The notes below the pieces were generated by a model. It worked only from the letters and a program-made list of their open reading frames with translations. It ran no database searches and was not told the origin of the DNA. Positions 1 to 9,989 of a DNA stretch of 64,000 nucleotides are shown piece by piece; the stretch's first letter is position 1, and every line of letters begins with the position of its first letter. The DNA is from Blastobasis lacticolella. Taxonomy: Eukaryota > Arthropoda > Insecta > Lepidoptera > Blastobasidae. The translations under genes and the position numbers were made by a program. The stretch is taken from positions 31,493,708 to 31,557,707 of the forward strand of contig LR990039.1 of assembly GCA_905147135.1 (NCBI GenBank), given 5' to 3'.

Positions 1-1058
1 CCTGTACTCTTACAAAATATAGTGGAGACCCGGCAGACGTGTTCACCCTTAAAAATGAAACAATCCTCTGGATACAGAATTTGAGGGAGAAAATTACTCG
101 ATGATGTTTCGCTTATCTTTTGTTATGCAACTTGAAATGCCATACGAACAAATAAATTGGTTTAAATTCCAAAATCGCAACGTAAACCAAATTTTAAAAG
201 ACAAAAATGGATAAAAGAGGAAGGAGGGAATGATGAATACCTTATTTGGAATGACCGACTGGCGACATTACTAATACCGTAATATCAATGGAGTCAATAA
301 TTACGTAATATATCTTTAGAGCTACATAAACAATCAAACACCATGTATTAGTAAGGAAGCATCGTCGAAAGGGTGTGTAGCGCTAAGAGGCTTCTTCACT
401 GAATTTGACTAAGAGACAGTGCTTCCAATTATAAAATGAACATTTCGATAAGAGATCAAAACATATTGGTATTTCGTACTAAAATATACAACCCGAACAA
501 TCCTTGAATAATCCTTAGATCGAGAACTACTTAAGTAGAGACGAGTTAGTGTTAGCATTTCGAATTCGTTCCGAGCACATTCCATTAAATAAGTTTGCAT
601 ATAAGATAGGAAAAGCACATTCTCCGAACTGCAGTGAATATAACGGAATGTGTGCGGAACGAACAACTTAGAGTAAACATGCAATCTCATAGCAATATTT
701 TTTGGACAGTTGGTGGATGTAATAGAGCTCTGGCGTTTCCTTTGTCGAGAAACTATATAAACTGGTTAGGGTGGGTTTGAAACGTACGTAACTTCGCTCG
801 TACCCATTTCTATAAAAGTGTAACAATATTGTGCGGCATGGTCGCTTTAATATGGTGTAGCTCGCTTAATAAAGATTTAAAAAAGCATTTACCAAATTTT
901 AAAAAGGTACCAAGTTTTAAGGTAACGCAAAGGTTAGTCTAAATATTTTATGAAGATAACATCGCTGTTTAAAATGATAATGCCATAAACTGTGAGTGAC
1001 TATCCATGTTTTTCAGCAAGCCTGATTAGCTTTAACTACTGTATTTTTAGTCTCTGTA
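1..1058. other. no gene seen
   Basis: AT-rich DNA. The only open frame of note, on the minus strand at 409-690, has no recognisable domain or plausible splice context. No repeat family of this window was recognised here. Confidence 0.5.
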
Positions 1059-1059
1059 G

Positions 1060-1493
1060 GTACTGTAACATGTGTGCTCGTGCAGGCCTTAGATAAGGAC
1101 GGGCTCTAAGACAGGTAGGTGTCGGAGGCCGTATGTTTGGACGGGCTCTAAGTTAGGTAGGCGTTCGGGTTGGCCTGCTGCTCCTGTAGGGTAACCGGGG
1201 CTCTAGTTGGTTAAGTAGGTTAGAGCAAGTAGGATGTAGGCGTGTAGGCTTAGATAGGTCGGAGCAAGTAGGACGCAAGCTGTTAGCTTGCGTCTATGAG
1301 CACACATAGCACTGGCTAGGATGAGCACACATAGCACTGGCTAGGTAATAATTCAAATGTGTTCCATTTGAATAAGATGTAAGGTATCATATGTATTTTA
1401 TATAATTCTTCCAATAACTCTTCTTAATAAAACATTAATTAAATATTTGCATTTTTACTTTAAACTCAATGTAACACACAGTGCTACAGTACT
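1060..1493. mobile_element. MITE family A, copy 1
   Basis: Non-autonomous element homologous along its whole length to 5388-5722. The ends are imperfect inverted repeats (GGTACTGTAACA on the left; AGTACTGTAGCA read inward from the right). It has no coding capacity. Inside lies a perfect 10-bp-stem hairpin (GACGCAAGCT / AGCTTGCGTC, 1272-1294) that is kept with one change in the second copy. This copy is longer because of internal duplications: the GGACGGGCTCTAAG block recurs at about 1098 and 1140, and a 25-bp unit is doubled at 1296-1345. Superfamily not determined. Confidence 0.75.
1296..1345. repeat. perfect 25-bp tandem duplication
   Basis: Two identical adjacent 25-bp units (1296-1320 and 1321-1345) inside MITE copy 1. 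The matching part of copy 2 (about 5577-5590) lacks them, so the unit arose, or was lost, after the copies diverged. Confidence 0.9.
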
Positions 1494-1552
1494 TACACCT
1501 GACCTTATAGACTATACCCAATACCCACAGAATTCAAAGAAAAATAGAATCC

Positions 1553-1720
1553 TTATTTATTTATTTATTTAACTGTTTATTGTACACAATAATGATTAAC
1601 GAGAAATAAAAAGAACAAAAGACACAACAGGCGCTGCTTATTTCTAAAAAGAAATTTCTTCCAACAGGCCTACAGAAGAGAGATGTTAGACTAAAGTAAC
1701 GCAGATACGACGTGCACAAT
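1553..1720 (-). mobile_element. LINE 3' end (UTR), antisense
   Basis: Read on the minus strand this ends with an AATAAA-containing stretch and a TAAA microsatellite tail (plus-strand TTTA repeats at 1553-1571). Just before the tail is a block that reads like the 3' UTR of the CR1/jockey-type LINEs elsewhere in the window (compare 42480-42606 and the antisense copy at 63340-63430): a purine-rich GGAAGA..., a short hairpin, then ...ATAAG-C-GCC. No coding sequence is left. Confidence 0.55.
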
Positions 1721-1803
1721 AATTGAATATTAAAATACATAAATATATTATATTATAATATATAGATATATAAAGCTAATACAGACATATTATTAAAACA
1801 AGC

Positions 1804-1980
1804 CTCCTTGTCTCTAAATAATGAATGAAGCATGCAAATGGCGACCATTTTCTATGTGTGCATGATTTGAGGGTTGCCATACACATCATCCATCTTGCCC
1901 TCTTTTCGAATTTATGTATTGGGTTAGCAATACAACTTTGGAATAAAGAAATAAAATTTCTTCATTTCAGACTTTTAACT
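1804..1980. repeat. dispersed repeat family B, copy 1
   Basis: About 175 bp, closely matching 6319-6495 in the same orientation; shared blocks include CTCTAAATAATGAATGAAGC and TTGGGTTAGCAATACAACTT. Non-coding. Nature unknown; it could be the end of a larger element. Confidence 0.75.
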
Positions 1981-1984
1981 CATT

Positions 1985-2265
1985 GATATTAATTAGCCAG
2001 TGGAACGATGTGGTCTATGCCTACGGGAAAAAGGCGTGTAGAAATTCTTTATTTTAAAATTCTTATGTAATGAATGTTGTACAATGCTCGTGTCAGTCAG
2101 TAGGGATAAAATGGAAGATGTTTCTCATAGAATAAGGGCTATTTTTGTGTAACGCCTTTTGAAATGCGGTTTGATACCACTGCCACTGCCAAGTTCATGC
2201 TGCATGACCAGTGGCGTACTCATTTCCCATAAATTCGTCATCTGTATATCCTAACTTAGTTTATC
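1985..2265. other. no gene seen
   Basis: No open frame, structure or repeat recognised between repeat family B and the RTE-type tail fragment. Confidence 0.4.
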
Positions 2266-2267
2266 CT

Positions 2268-2380
2268 TATTTACGCCAGGGTCCGCTTTACGACTTAAAT
2301 CTTCTTTTATGCATGTCTTTTTTTCAGGAAGTTATTTTGAGATACGGAACCCTAAATCCTTCGGAAATTTTATAATTCGT
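2268..2380 (-). mobile_element. RTE-type 3' tail fragment, antisense
   Basis: The plus strand reads ACGCCAGGGTCCGCTTTACG... and matches the better preserved antisense fragment at 36340-36480, which carries the (CAT)n end. The sense forms near 27580 and 33600 read GCGGACCCTGGC / GCAGACCCTGAC. Only the 3' terminal non-coding segment is present. Confidence 0.5.
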
Positions 2381-2404
2381 GTCAATAAACTCATTTTATT
2401 TTTA

Positions 2405-2530
2405 TTATTATCCCTTGACGAACATTACTATGCTGGCACCGACTCCAATAATAATATCTAAGTTACTCGTATTGAATTTCAAATTTCAAAAGCTAGTTTG
2501 TTTACTTTTTGTGATATGAAGGTAGTTTAA
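2405..2530. repeat. dispersed repeat family C, copy 1
   Basis: Shares GAACAT-ACTATGCTGGCACCG and the following roughly 90 bp with 24163-24262, same orientation. Non-coding, function unknown. Confidence 0.6.
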
Positions 2531-2534
2531 TTTT

Positions 2535-3755
2535 TTTAATTGATTCGTACTTTAGTATATACTCGTATTAAGAACGCATTCATTAACTGCAATAACTCGA
2601 ACTAATGAGTTGATCAAGGTTCAATTTGATCATTGTTTGTGTTTGGCTATAACAAATTTTAATAGCTTTGTTTACAGAAAAAGCTTATTTCCAATGCCGT
2701 TATGTTGTTCAGATAAAAGTGCATTAACGACTATACATGAGCTTTATAAGCGAGAGATAAAACTTGTTTTTATTCGAATATCTAAACAATAAATAATCGA
2801 AATAAAAAGGAGAAAGTGTTGTTTGTTACAAGAATATTTAACAAATTGCACTGGTCGTATCCGTCCATATTTATATTAATGTAGTCAAAACTTAACTACT
2901 CCAAACCCGCTTTCTAGTTATCATATGAATATAATTTGACTTCGTAACTTTCCTTGCCAAGTGACTAGTTATTTGTTCAACGAGTAAGCAGAGTAAGTAG
3001 TAACTGGCTACTGCAAAATATAACCGTCTTTTAAGTGGAAGACTCTGAAAGGTAAGCGATAAAAGTTCACGGAGGTAGCCTTGACGAAAGCATCGAAAGT
3101 CGAAAAACGTCGGTCTGCAGCGTGAATCTTGAAACTATACATATAGATAACGAAGATGTCTGTACTCGTCACTTCATTTTTAGATATAAGTAATATAAAT
3201 AAAATAAATAAATAATATATAAAACCAGGTAGTCCTTTGATCCTACAGACAAACATTCGCATATTTAGAGAGAATCGAATTTTTAATCGATTGAAGGTAT
3301 GTTTTTTTTTCACTTTTTTCACCGGTGATTACCTGCATTGCTCATTCTTTTTCTTGCGAGGCAACGTTCGCACGTCTCCTGACTTTCAATATTTAAAAAA
3401 CGGTTTAGTGTTATAAAAAGATTTTAATCATGCCGAAGCGGAGTAAGTGATAAAATTAAATATTACGTAAAAAGATCCGCAAATCACAAGAAAAGGAACA
3501 AACAGACTGAAAATGGAACTATCAAAGACCGACAGTATTCCAACTCGGATGAAAATTTAAGTAAGTGTTTTTTATATCTATGTATTTAATCACACAACAA
3601 ATCTCAAGAATATACAATAGGAAAAAAATTAACATTAATACTAAAAGTAAATCACTAAATACAAAAAAAAATCACTTAGGTAATCTAAAGAATATATCTA
3701 AATTATAAAATTAAACCATATAATAAAACAGTTTTAAACCTAAGTCTTACATACA
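2535..3755. other. no gene supported
   Basis: AT-rich sequence. It contains a 104-codon minus-strand open frame (3008-3322) rich in hydrophobic residues but without a recognised domain, codon bias or splice context, so it is not called as a gene. Poly-A tracts are frequent at 3480-3720. Confidence 0.45.
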
Positions 3756-3759
3756 CTAT

Positions 3760-4010
3760 CAAATAAATAGGCCCCCACGAACAGCCTCCCTGCCAAATGT
3801 GCCCAATATTCCAGCCGCATGCCCAAAAAATGGCCAGACCTTGGGTCCTGACCCCTACGCTTTATCCGGCGACCCAGCACTCGGCACAAATGTTTAGCGG
3901 CTGCGCACCAAAGACCCGCTGTTTCTACAACGAACGGCTCAAATTCGTACGCTGCCTCCAACCCGGCGCATTTGGCCTGTTTGAGGCTCTGTCATTACCA
4001 AACAAATGAA
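3760..4010 (-). pseudogene. reverse transcriptase C-terminal fragment (LINE)
   Basis: The minus strand encodes about 75 residues resembling the C-terminal region of a widespread arthropod reverse transcriptase group: E-F-x-P, E-T-x-G-L-W, then A-K-x-L-C-R-x-L-G-R-R-I and Q-D-P-R-S-G. This is probably the same element group as the remnant at 13021-14338, which supplies the catalytic part. The segment is much more GC-rich than its surroundings, as expected of inserted coding sequence. No catalytic residues remain. Identification is from memory of family motifs, not from alignment. Confidence 0.5.
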
Positions 4011-4171
4011 AATTTCTTATTCAAAGTTTTATGATACAATATCAGTTTCTTTTTAAGATATTCCATACTTACCTACCTACAAGTACCCCGGATATTAACC
4101 GAGGGTTAATATATTGCGATTTAACTATAAAGAATTAAAAAAATATTACTTACTTACACTTTTTTGTTTGA

Positions 4172-4368
4172 AGGTACAGTCGAGTTCATTAATATGTGAA
4201 CATTACCAAGGCTTCAAATATAAATGTACATGGAAGGGTACTTATATATCTGAGCAGATTCATCAATCAAACATATATACATCTGCTCAGATATATAAGT
4301 ACCCTTCCATGTACATTTATATTTAAAGCCTTGGCAATGCTCACATATTAATGAACTCGACTGTACCT
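4172..4368. repeat. long near-perfect inverted repeat (hairpin)
   Basis: Two 88-nt arms (4172-4259 and 4281-4368) are reverse complements except at three positions, separated by a 21-nt loop. All three differences are A-C mismatches on the plus strand but G-U wobbles on the minus strand, so a minus-strand transcript would pair without a break. It could be a foldback MITE, a hairpin-RNA locus feeding the siRNA pathway, or a recent inverted duplication. No terminal repeats or target-site duplication were found around it. Confidence 0.9.
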
Positions 4369-4369
4369 A

Positions 4370-5145
4370 CCCTCATATTTCAATTTGCACCCATTTGGTT
4401 TTTAAATAAATAATAATATTAACAATAAATTTAAATAAATAATTTAAATTTAAATAAACCTACAACATACTTTTTATTTCTCGATTTCGAGAGAAAAAAA
4501 TATCAAACTGAAATGTTTGAAATGTCAACAATAATTTAAATAAAAACTCCTGTGGGCAAAAAACGGACACTCAAAAGTCCTGTGGGCAACCCAGACGGAT
4601 CCAGTTTAACACGGGTACATCATTTTTGCGTGCCACATATCGTATCAGATGTTTTATATCGTTATTTATTTACCAACAAATATTTTGACAGGACGCCATA
4701 TTTGGACATTTAAGTATCCATGACGACGCAGCTGTCTACCCCTTCGTCGCCAAGGTTTTATGACAGAAACTTGTGCGTCATCAACAAATAAGAAATTGCC
4801 AATATTCCTCGGTCTGTAGTAAAGAAAAATCGCGAGCCACTTGTGTCGAAAGTCAAGAGTCTCCGATTAGGGACGACAAAACCTAGTCCAATTTAACCCT
4901 TAAGACACAAATGCACGTTCACTGCTAAAAAGTCACAACAAATATTGTGGCTTCACGATTCTTGGACACACTGCATAACATATCGAAGAACAATTGTATC
5001 CTTGGAGTCGACATCTCTAGTGATGTCAAATACCGGACGTATTTAGAAGACGGTCAAGTTGATATCTAAAAAATTTGGTGTGATTAACAGAGAGAGGCTA
5101 TACTTCACATCGGCCAAATACTTTGGCTATGGCACAAGTTCGGCC
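4370..5145. other. no gene seen
   Basis: AT-rich. The phrase TCCTGTGGGCAA occurs twice (about 4548 and 4579). No coding signal recognised. Confidence 0.45.
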
Positions 5146-5149
5146 CAAA

Positions 5150-5329
5150 TCGAATATTATATAAGCTCAATGTAGCAGAAAATATACATTTAAGAAATAA
5201 TATAGGTACATACATTTTTTTTAAAAACCTACTACCTATATATTTTTTGATTAATTTTTACCTACTATATTTTTATGGCTTCTTAACCCGAAAATACTAT
5301 ATTCGGTCTCAAAAAAGTTGGCAACCCTA
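5150..5329 (-). mobile_element. hAT-like MITE family D, truncated copy
   Basis: The reverse complement of this segment matches the first ~220 bp of the complete element at 53376-53766: terminal TAGGGTTGCCAAC, then the TAGTATTTTCGGGTT and AGCCATAAAAATATA blocks, up to TTCTGCTACAT. The other end is missing. Non-coding and non-autonomous. Confidence 0.75.
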
Positions 5330-5387
5330 GAACTGACTGACTGTCTCGCCGCACCTTCAAAAATATGCGTAAACTCTCACTCGGCTA

Positions 5388-5722
5388 CAGTACTGTAGCA
5401 TGTGTGCTCGGGCAGGTTAAGGGCGGGCTGTAAGTTAGGTAGGCGTTCAGGTTGACCTGCTGCTCCTGTAGGGTAACCGGGGCTCTAGTCGGTTAAGTAG
5501 GTTAGAGCAAGAAGGATGTACGCGTGTAGGCTTAGATAGGTGGGAGCAAGTAGGACGCAAGCTGATAGCCTGCGTCTATGAGCAAATGTGTTCCATTTGA
5601 ATTAGATGTAAGTTATCATGTGTATGTTATAGCATTCTTCTAATAACTCTCATCAATATAGCATTAATTAAACATTTCATTTTTACTTTAAACTCAGTGT
5701 AACACGCAGTGCTACAGTACTG
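5388..5722. mobile_element. MITE family A, copy 2
   Basis: 335-bp element with perfect 13-bp terminal inverted repeats, CAGTACTGTAGCA at the left and TGCTACAGTACTG at the right. Compared with copy 1 (1060-1493) it lacks the 25-bp duplications. The left end forms a self-complementary CTACAGTACTGTAG with its flank. No open frame. No certain target-site duplication could be read, so the superfamily is open. Confidence 0.85.
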
Positions 5723-6318
5723 CCTCGTCCCAGTGACATTTTACTGTCTCGCCCGTCTACTCGGTAGGTGTAATCAGGCTTTACTATAAGTCACATTGAT
5801 GCTGGTAGGCGTCCTCCTCTCACATGGAATTATCAGTTTGTTGTTGATGCTGAACTTCACGACATACCTACAACACTAACGATATCCGCGGATACGTCTG
5901 ACGATAAATCTTCATTTTAAGTTATTTATTTTGCACACTAGGTACTGGGTTCCATGACAAAAAAGTCGCAAAGGTACGCAAAACGACGTCGCTTGTGGTT
6001 CCCGATAAATGTTATAATATATTTCAAGCTAATACATAAATGCTACTTGGCTTTTCTTGTGCTTATTACTGTGTAATTATATAATACTATGATTCTTTTC
6101 AGGTGGGTGGTATAATTTTTAGCCACTTACTAAGTATATACTGCCCAGGAACTGTAACGGAGATATATTTAGAGAAAAGTCATGGAAATGTTACAATTTC
6201 CTACTAAAGTAATAGTTGGAGTGTTGTTTCTTTTATTTTGAAAAGTTGAAAAAAGTGTATAACTTGTGTGTTATAAATAAATAAATGTAATAAGGCACAG
6301 AATTGAAACAAAAACAGG

Positions 6319-6495
6319 ATCCCTGTCTCTAAATAATGAATGAAGCATGCAAATGACCGCCATTTTATATGTGTGCCTGATTTGGGGAGGCCATACACAT
6401 CATCCATCTTGCCCTCTTTTCGGATTTATGTATTGGGTTAGCAATACAACTTTACAATTATAAATAAATCAAAATTATTCATTTCAGACTTTTAA
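6319..6495. repeat. dispersed repeat family B, copy 2
   Basis: Homologous to 1804-1980. Both copies start and stop at about the same places, which suggests a discrete short element rather than a random piece of a longer one. Confidence 0.75.
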
Positions 6496-6529
6496 TTCTT
6501 TAATTATAAATAGCCACATCATTAAAATT

Positions 6530-6960
6530 TTTGTTTGCAATTTACACAAAAGTAAATGAAACTTATGCGTCGTAGGTTTATCCTGAATTTAAAAAAGATT
6601 AACGCAATCTTTCATCAACACATCCCGTCACAATCGTCTGCAGGACTTAGGGCCTCTCCCACGAAAGGGGAGGTCATATTGCCATAATCTCCACGCTTGG
6701 CAGGCGGGTTGGAGATCGCAGTGTTTAAATGTAACAATGGAAAATGCTATTACAACATTTCAATACACATGACAACATTTACAAATAATGTTTGTCAAGG
6801 AAAAATATGTGTTAAAAATAATGGCGGCGCGTTGTATGGGGAGTGTATGTCATGTATAACAAAGGAGATTATCACACCTTGCATGCACCCCATCTCTTTA
6901 AGATACCGTGGATTGTTTTTGTTTCATTTCTGTGCCTTTAGGTATACACAAATATCGATA
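6530..6960. repeat. dispersed repeat family E, copy 1
   Basis: Homologous to 36575-36860: CGTCGTAGGT, then TCAAGGAAAAATA-GTGTTA, ATGGCGGCGCGTTGTA and CACCTTGCATGCACCCCATC in the same order. This copy is interrupted by a SINE (6614-6745). The other copy is followed directly by a mariner remnant. Non-coding. Confidence 0.7.
6614..6745 (-). mobile_element. (GAT)n-tailed SINE, truncated copy
   Basis: Antisense 3' half of the 263-bp SINE described at 8692-8954: GCAGGACTTAGGGCCTCTCC, the GGAGATCGCAGTG block and ...CAATGGAAAATGCT. It is inserted in repeat family E. Confidence 0.8.
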
Positions 6961-7409
6961 AACAGCCAGTTCTGACATGGAATCAAGTGAAAAGTTTTTT
7001 GTAGTCAAATTTAATAATTCCAGTTGGTGCAAAAGTTCCATCGTTAACTAGATAACAGGCATCGCTAGTTGGGCGGTCTCCATGAAATTTTGCCGTTATC
7101 CTTTTTGCCATGTTTCGCTGTTTCATATTTTGCCTTGTTTAATATTGTTCTCTATACTTCCGTCTCTAATAAAACATAACTAAACTCGGAGATGAAATTC
7201 AAGATTAAAAATGTAAACAAATGGGTTGCCAAAATATAAACCCAAAAGAAGGATTATTTAAAATCTTTTAGTTCTTGATACAAATTATTACATTGAAAAA
7301 GAAATAATATTCTATGAATTATTTAAAATATTTTGCGAATTAAATAGGGTACAATGCTTTTTTATTGCGTAAATCTGTTGTTTAAATAAAATATGTGAAG
7401 TTTTTATTT
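6961..7409. other. no gene seen
   Basis: No coding signal or repeat relationship recognised; A+T-rich tracts only. Confidence 0.4.
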
Positions 7410-7420
7410 ATGCTACTTGT

Positions 7421-7582
7421 CACACACATCACAGCCCGTAGCAGTCCACTGCAAGACTTAGGGCCTCTCCCACGAAAGGGGAGGTTATTGCCATAATCTC
7501 CACGCTTGGCAGGCGGGTTGGAGATCGCAGTGTTTAAATATACCAATGGAAAATCTCCGTAGTCGGGAAAATGGGCAGCAGC
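7421..7582 (-). mobile_element. (GAT)n-tailed SINE, internally deleted copy with TSD
   Basis: Antisense copy flanked by an 11-bp target-site duplication, ATGCTACTTGT (7410-7420 and 7583-7593). An internal piece is missing or rearranged: the ...CAATGGAAAAT block runs directly into CTCCGTAGTC..., and the 5' part is lost. The duplication shows LINE-type integration (target-primed reverse transcription). Confidence 0.85.
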
Positions 7583-7593
7583 ATGCTACTTGT

Positions 7594-8290
7594 ACTGGTA
7601 AGAAATTCTAAATTCATTTAGTTCGTAAATATAGTTAGTACATTATTGCAAAGGCTCGGAAAGTAAGGGAGTGACTGACGTCGAGGCAGATATACCCACT
7701 GCTTTTCTTAAACATTGCAAGGAAATTATATTCAATTTTAAAGCAAGAATTTTCACGTGGACTACAACTTTTGGCGGCAATGTCAGCTGATTTGCCGCCA
7801 TTTTACATTTTAATTCATTGATACTTCGCAAAAAACAGCATATTCAAAAATCTCAATATTTTCTTGAAAATTGCGCGATCAGCGTAGCTGTATAATATGT
7901 TTTCATGTCCTTTTAAATTTATGTACACATCTGTCAGGTTTTTTATTTCATTGTTATCTATAGGCTTGCATTTAACCTGAACTCACCTGATGGAAAGCGA
8001 CGAAGAGTTCAGCGGGTAAAAACAAATTTTCATTTTGAGAAAAAGCAATTGTGATGACACTGAAAAGTGTGTATACTGCATAAGTATTAGGTAAGTAAAT
8101 AAATACATTTGATAAAAAGAAGGTAGATACCTCTGGATAGTTACTTTGACGTTAACAGTTGTATGTTTACATTTTTTATCATGAATTACATCTCTGAGTT
8201 TTTAGGTACTTAACCATTTCCGTTCCGTTCGTTTTCCCGATCTTATTTTTTTATTACCAACTATTTAGCTAATTCGGACTCAATCTTCGC
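7594..8290. other. no gene seen
   Basis: About 7965-8020 carries a degenerate ACCTGATGGAAAGCGAC phrase of the repeat family at 9823-9950. Otherwise nothing recognised. Confidence 0.4.
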
Positions 8291-8296
8291 AATATC

Positions 8297-8650
8297 CATG
8301 GACCACATACATACGCTGCGGCAGGTTATACACAAGACCAATGAGTATAACCCGCCATTATGCTTGGCGTCTGTGGACTTTGAGAAAGCCATCGATTCTA
8401 TCGAAACCTGGGCTGAAACTGTCGATATATCGAAGCATTGAAGTGTCTACAAAACGCCACCATATTAGTACGTCTCCAGGACCAAAACTCACAGCCCATT
8501 CAGCGGCAGCGAGGTGTCAGACAAGGTGATCATATCATCGAGAGTTATACACCGCTGCGTTGGAGGATATCTTTAGGCTTCTGGACTGGAGTACTGGGAC
8601 GGACTTGGCATCCATATTAACGCCGAGTACCTAACTCACCTTAGATTCAT
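8297..8650 (+). pseudogene. RTE-clade reverse transcriptase fragment
   Basis: Three frames together give a broken RTE reverse transcriptase. Around 8345-8400 is L-A-S-V-D-F-E-K-A-I-D-S, which aligns with the motif A region carrying the first catalytic Asp. It is followed by L-x-N-A-T-I-x-V-R-L-Q-D and Q-R-G-V-R-Q-G-D (8510-8530, motif B), then a shifted A-A-L-E-D-I-F-R-L-L-D-W. The F-A-D-D motif is not recoverable. The (GAT)n SINE has inserted just downstream. Confidence 0.75.
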
Positions 8651-8691
8651 AAACACACAGCTCCTTAGTTACCTAGAAGTACACGCTCTCG

Positions 8692-8954
8692 TGGCTTGGC
8701 CGTGTGGTGTCCGGCAGAGTAGAATAGCACCAACCCCTTACACTCATGGGTGTCGTACAAGGCGACTAATGTTTTCGTGGCAAAAGATCAAGAGTCTCCG
8801 TAGTCTGGAAAACGGGCAGCAGCATTTTCCATTGTATTATTTAAACACTGCGATCTCCAACCCGCCTGCCAAGCGTGGAGATTATGGCAATAACCTCCCC
8901 TTTCGTGGGAGAGGCCCTAAGTCCTGCAGTGGACTGTTACGGGCTGTGATGATG
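8692..8954 (+). mobile_element. 263-bp (GAT)n-tailed SINE, full-length, with TSD
   Basis: Reference copy of the most abundant repeat in the window. It is flanked by a perfect 11-bp target-site duplication, ACACGCTCTCG (8681-8691 and 8955-8965). The 5' end reads TGGCCGTGTGG, close to a Pol III box A. The body includes GTAGAATAGCACCAACCCC and GCGTGGAGATTATGG, and the 3' end is a GAT/TGA repeat. No long open frame of its own. Copies also lie at 6614, 7421, 14426, 21109, 41393, 44305 and 47500. The tail matches the ...GATATGATGA end of the RTE remnants (22980, 40700), suggesting that RTE enzymes move it. Confidence 0.88.
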
Positions 8955-8965
8955 ACACGCTCTCG

Positions 8966-9800
8966 AGCGACCGTCAATATGGTTTACGACATTGCCGTTC
9001 AACGGGTGATCTTCTAGTTTATCTAACGATGGCGGAGGTTGGTACTAAAAACTTGCAGTGTTCATCCGTTTTAGTTCTGGGACAGAAATATGGCAAAATA
9101 TTTCCCACCGTACTAGTAAAGTAAGTATATGAGTAAAGTAAAATATACTTCCACTACACACATCCGGTGTTGGCGCGCACGAGACTGCGGTCTGTCGCTT
9201 GTACTTAATAAAGAGTTTCATTATCTTTTACGAGGGTACGTGGCGACCGCCTCCGAAGGGCGGGGGAGTCACTTATTTCCTCGTTAGCACATTTATTGGC
9301 GTCAAAGGTTTGTCTCCGCAACGGTTATAGGCCATTATCCGGTTACGATATACCATTATTTGTATGTTCCGGTAACTTATTCGCTGCAATTTACGTCATA
9401 CTTGATTAGAATTATTTTTTATTTTCTCATGTTATGGTATATTTACGGTAAAAATGGCTGTTGTACTGAAAGCTAGGGTCAAATAATAGACCTTATATCT
9501 TAGCGTTAATATATTATCTCATTTATGCTCTCGTTGGTAGTGACGTAAAAGACCTAGAGATAAGTACAGTCGAAAGGCTACGTTATGTACAATTGTACAT
9601 ACGTCCTTCAAACCAGAAACTACTACTGACATTGTATTAAATTTCTTATACAAAGTCGAAAAACATTGCGAATATGTGGTAACTAGAAGAGACATTGCCA
9701 ATCAGCGTTATTGCTCCTTAATTATTGGCATCCCAGCGAACCTGTAAGACCTTGTTAATACGCAGACGGTGTGGTCACCAGGTGTGAGAATCACCGACTG
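8966..9800. other. unannotated; possible solo-LTR remnant near 9160-9262
   Basis: At 9165-9262 a GC-richer stretch has AATAAA (about 9207) followed some 35 bp later by TGGCGACCG, which resembles the primer-binding site next to the 5' LTR of some Gypsy-type elements. No second LTR, TG...CA boundary or coding domain was found, so this is only a possibility. Confidence 0.2.
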
Positions 9801-9950
9801 TTTTTTTTTTTTTTTTTTTTTTATGTCATACGTTAGGCAAACAGGCAAGCGGGTTACCTGATGGAAAGTGGTCACCACTGCCTATAGATTTCTTGCCAGA
9901 CCCCGCGGGCAGTAGCGGGGATGAAGCCAATACGTTGCAAACGCCTAACC
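9801..9950 (+). repeat. dispersed repeat family F with 22-T tract
   Basis: A run of 22 T (9801-9822), then GGCAAACAGGCAAGCGGGTT, ACCTGATGGAAAGTGGTCAC and ACGTTGCAAACGCC. Related pieces in both orientations lie at 7965, 12370-12490, 29765-29795, 49825-49880, 50920-50960 and 57610-57720. This is a very common lepidopteran repeat, probably the 3' end of a LINE read antisense (the T tract then being its poly-A). Confidence 0.65.
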
Positions 9951-9954
9951 AACT

Positions 9955-9986
9955 ACCTCCAACTCACTGACGAGTGAGTTGGAGGT
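9955..9986. repeat. 13-bp perfect inverted repeat
   Basis: ACCTCCAACTCAC and GTGAGTTGGAGGT separated by 6 nt, at the end of repeat family F. A second, shorter inverted repeat (CCCCGC / GCGGGG) lies just upstream at about 9901-9920. Confidence 0.85.
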
Positions 9987-9989
9987 GAC

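Noticed and set aside
1100..1270. TTAGG/TAGGT-like phrases as interstitial telomere repeats
   Set aside because: Irregular, and fully explained as the internal sequence of MITE family A, with the same phrases in copy 2.
3008..3322. 104-codon minus-strand open frame
   Set aside because: No domain, low-complexity hydrophobic stretch from AT-rich DNA, no splice or promoter context.
8691..9017. 108-codon open frame
   Set aside because: Runs through the SINE and out into flanking DNA; the near-identical frame at 44352-44621 shows it is just the SINE sequence.
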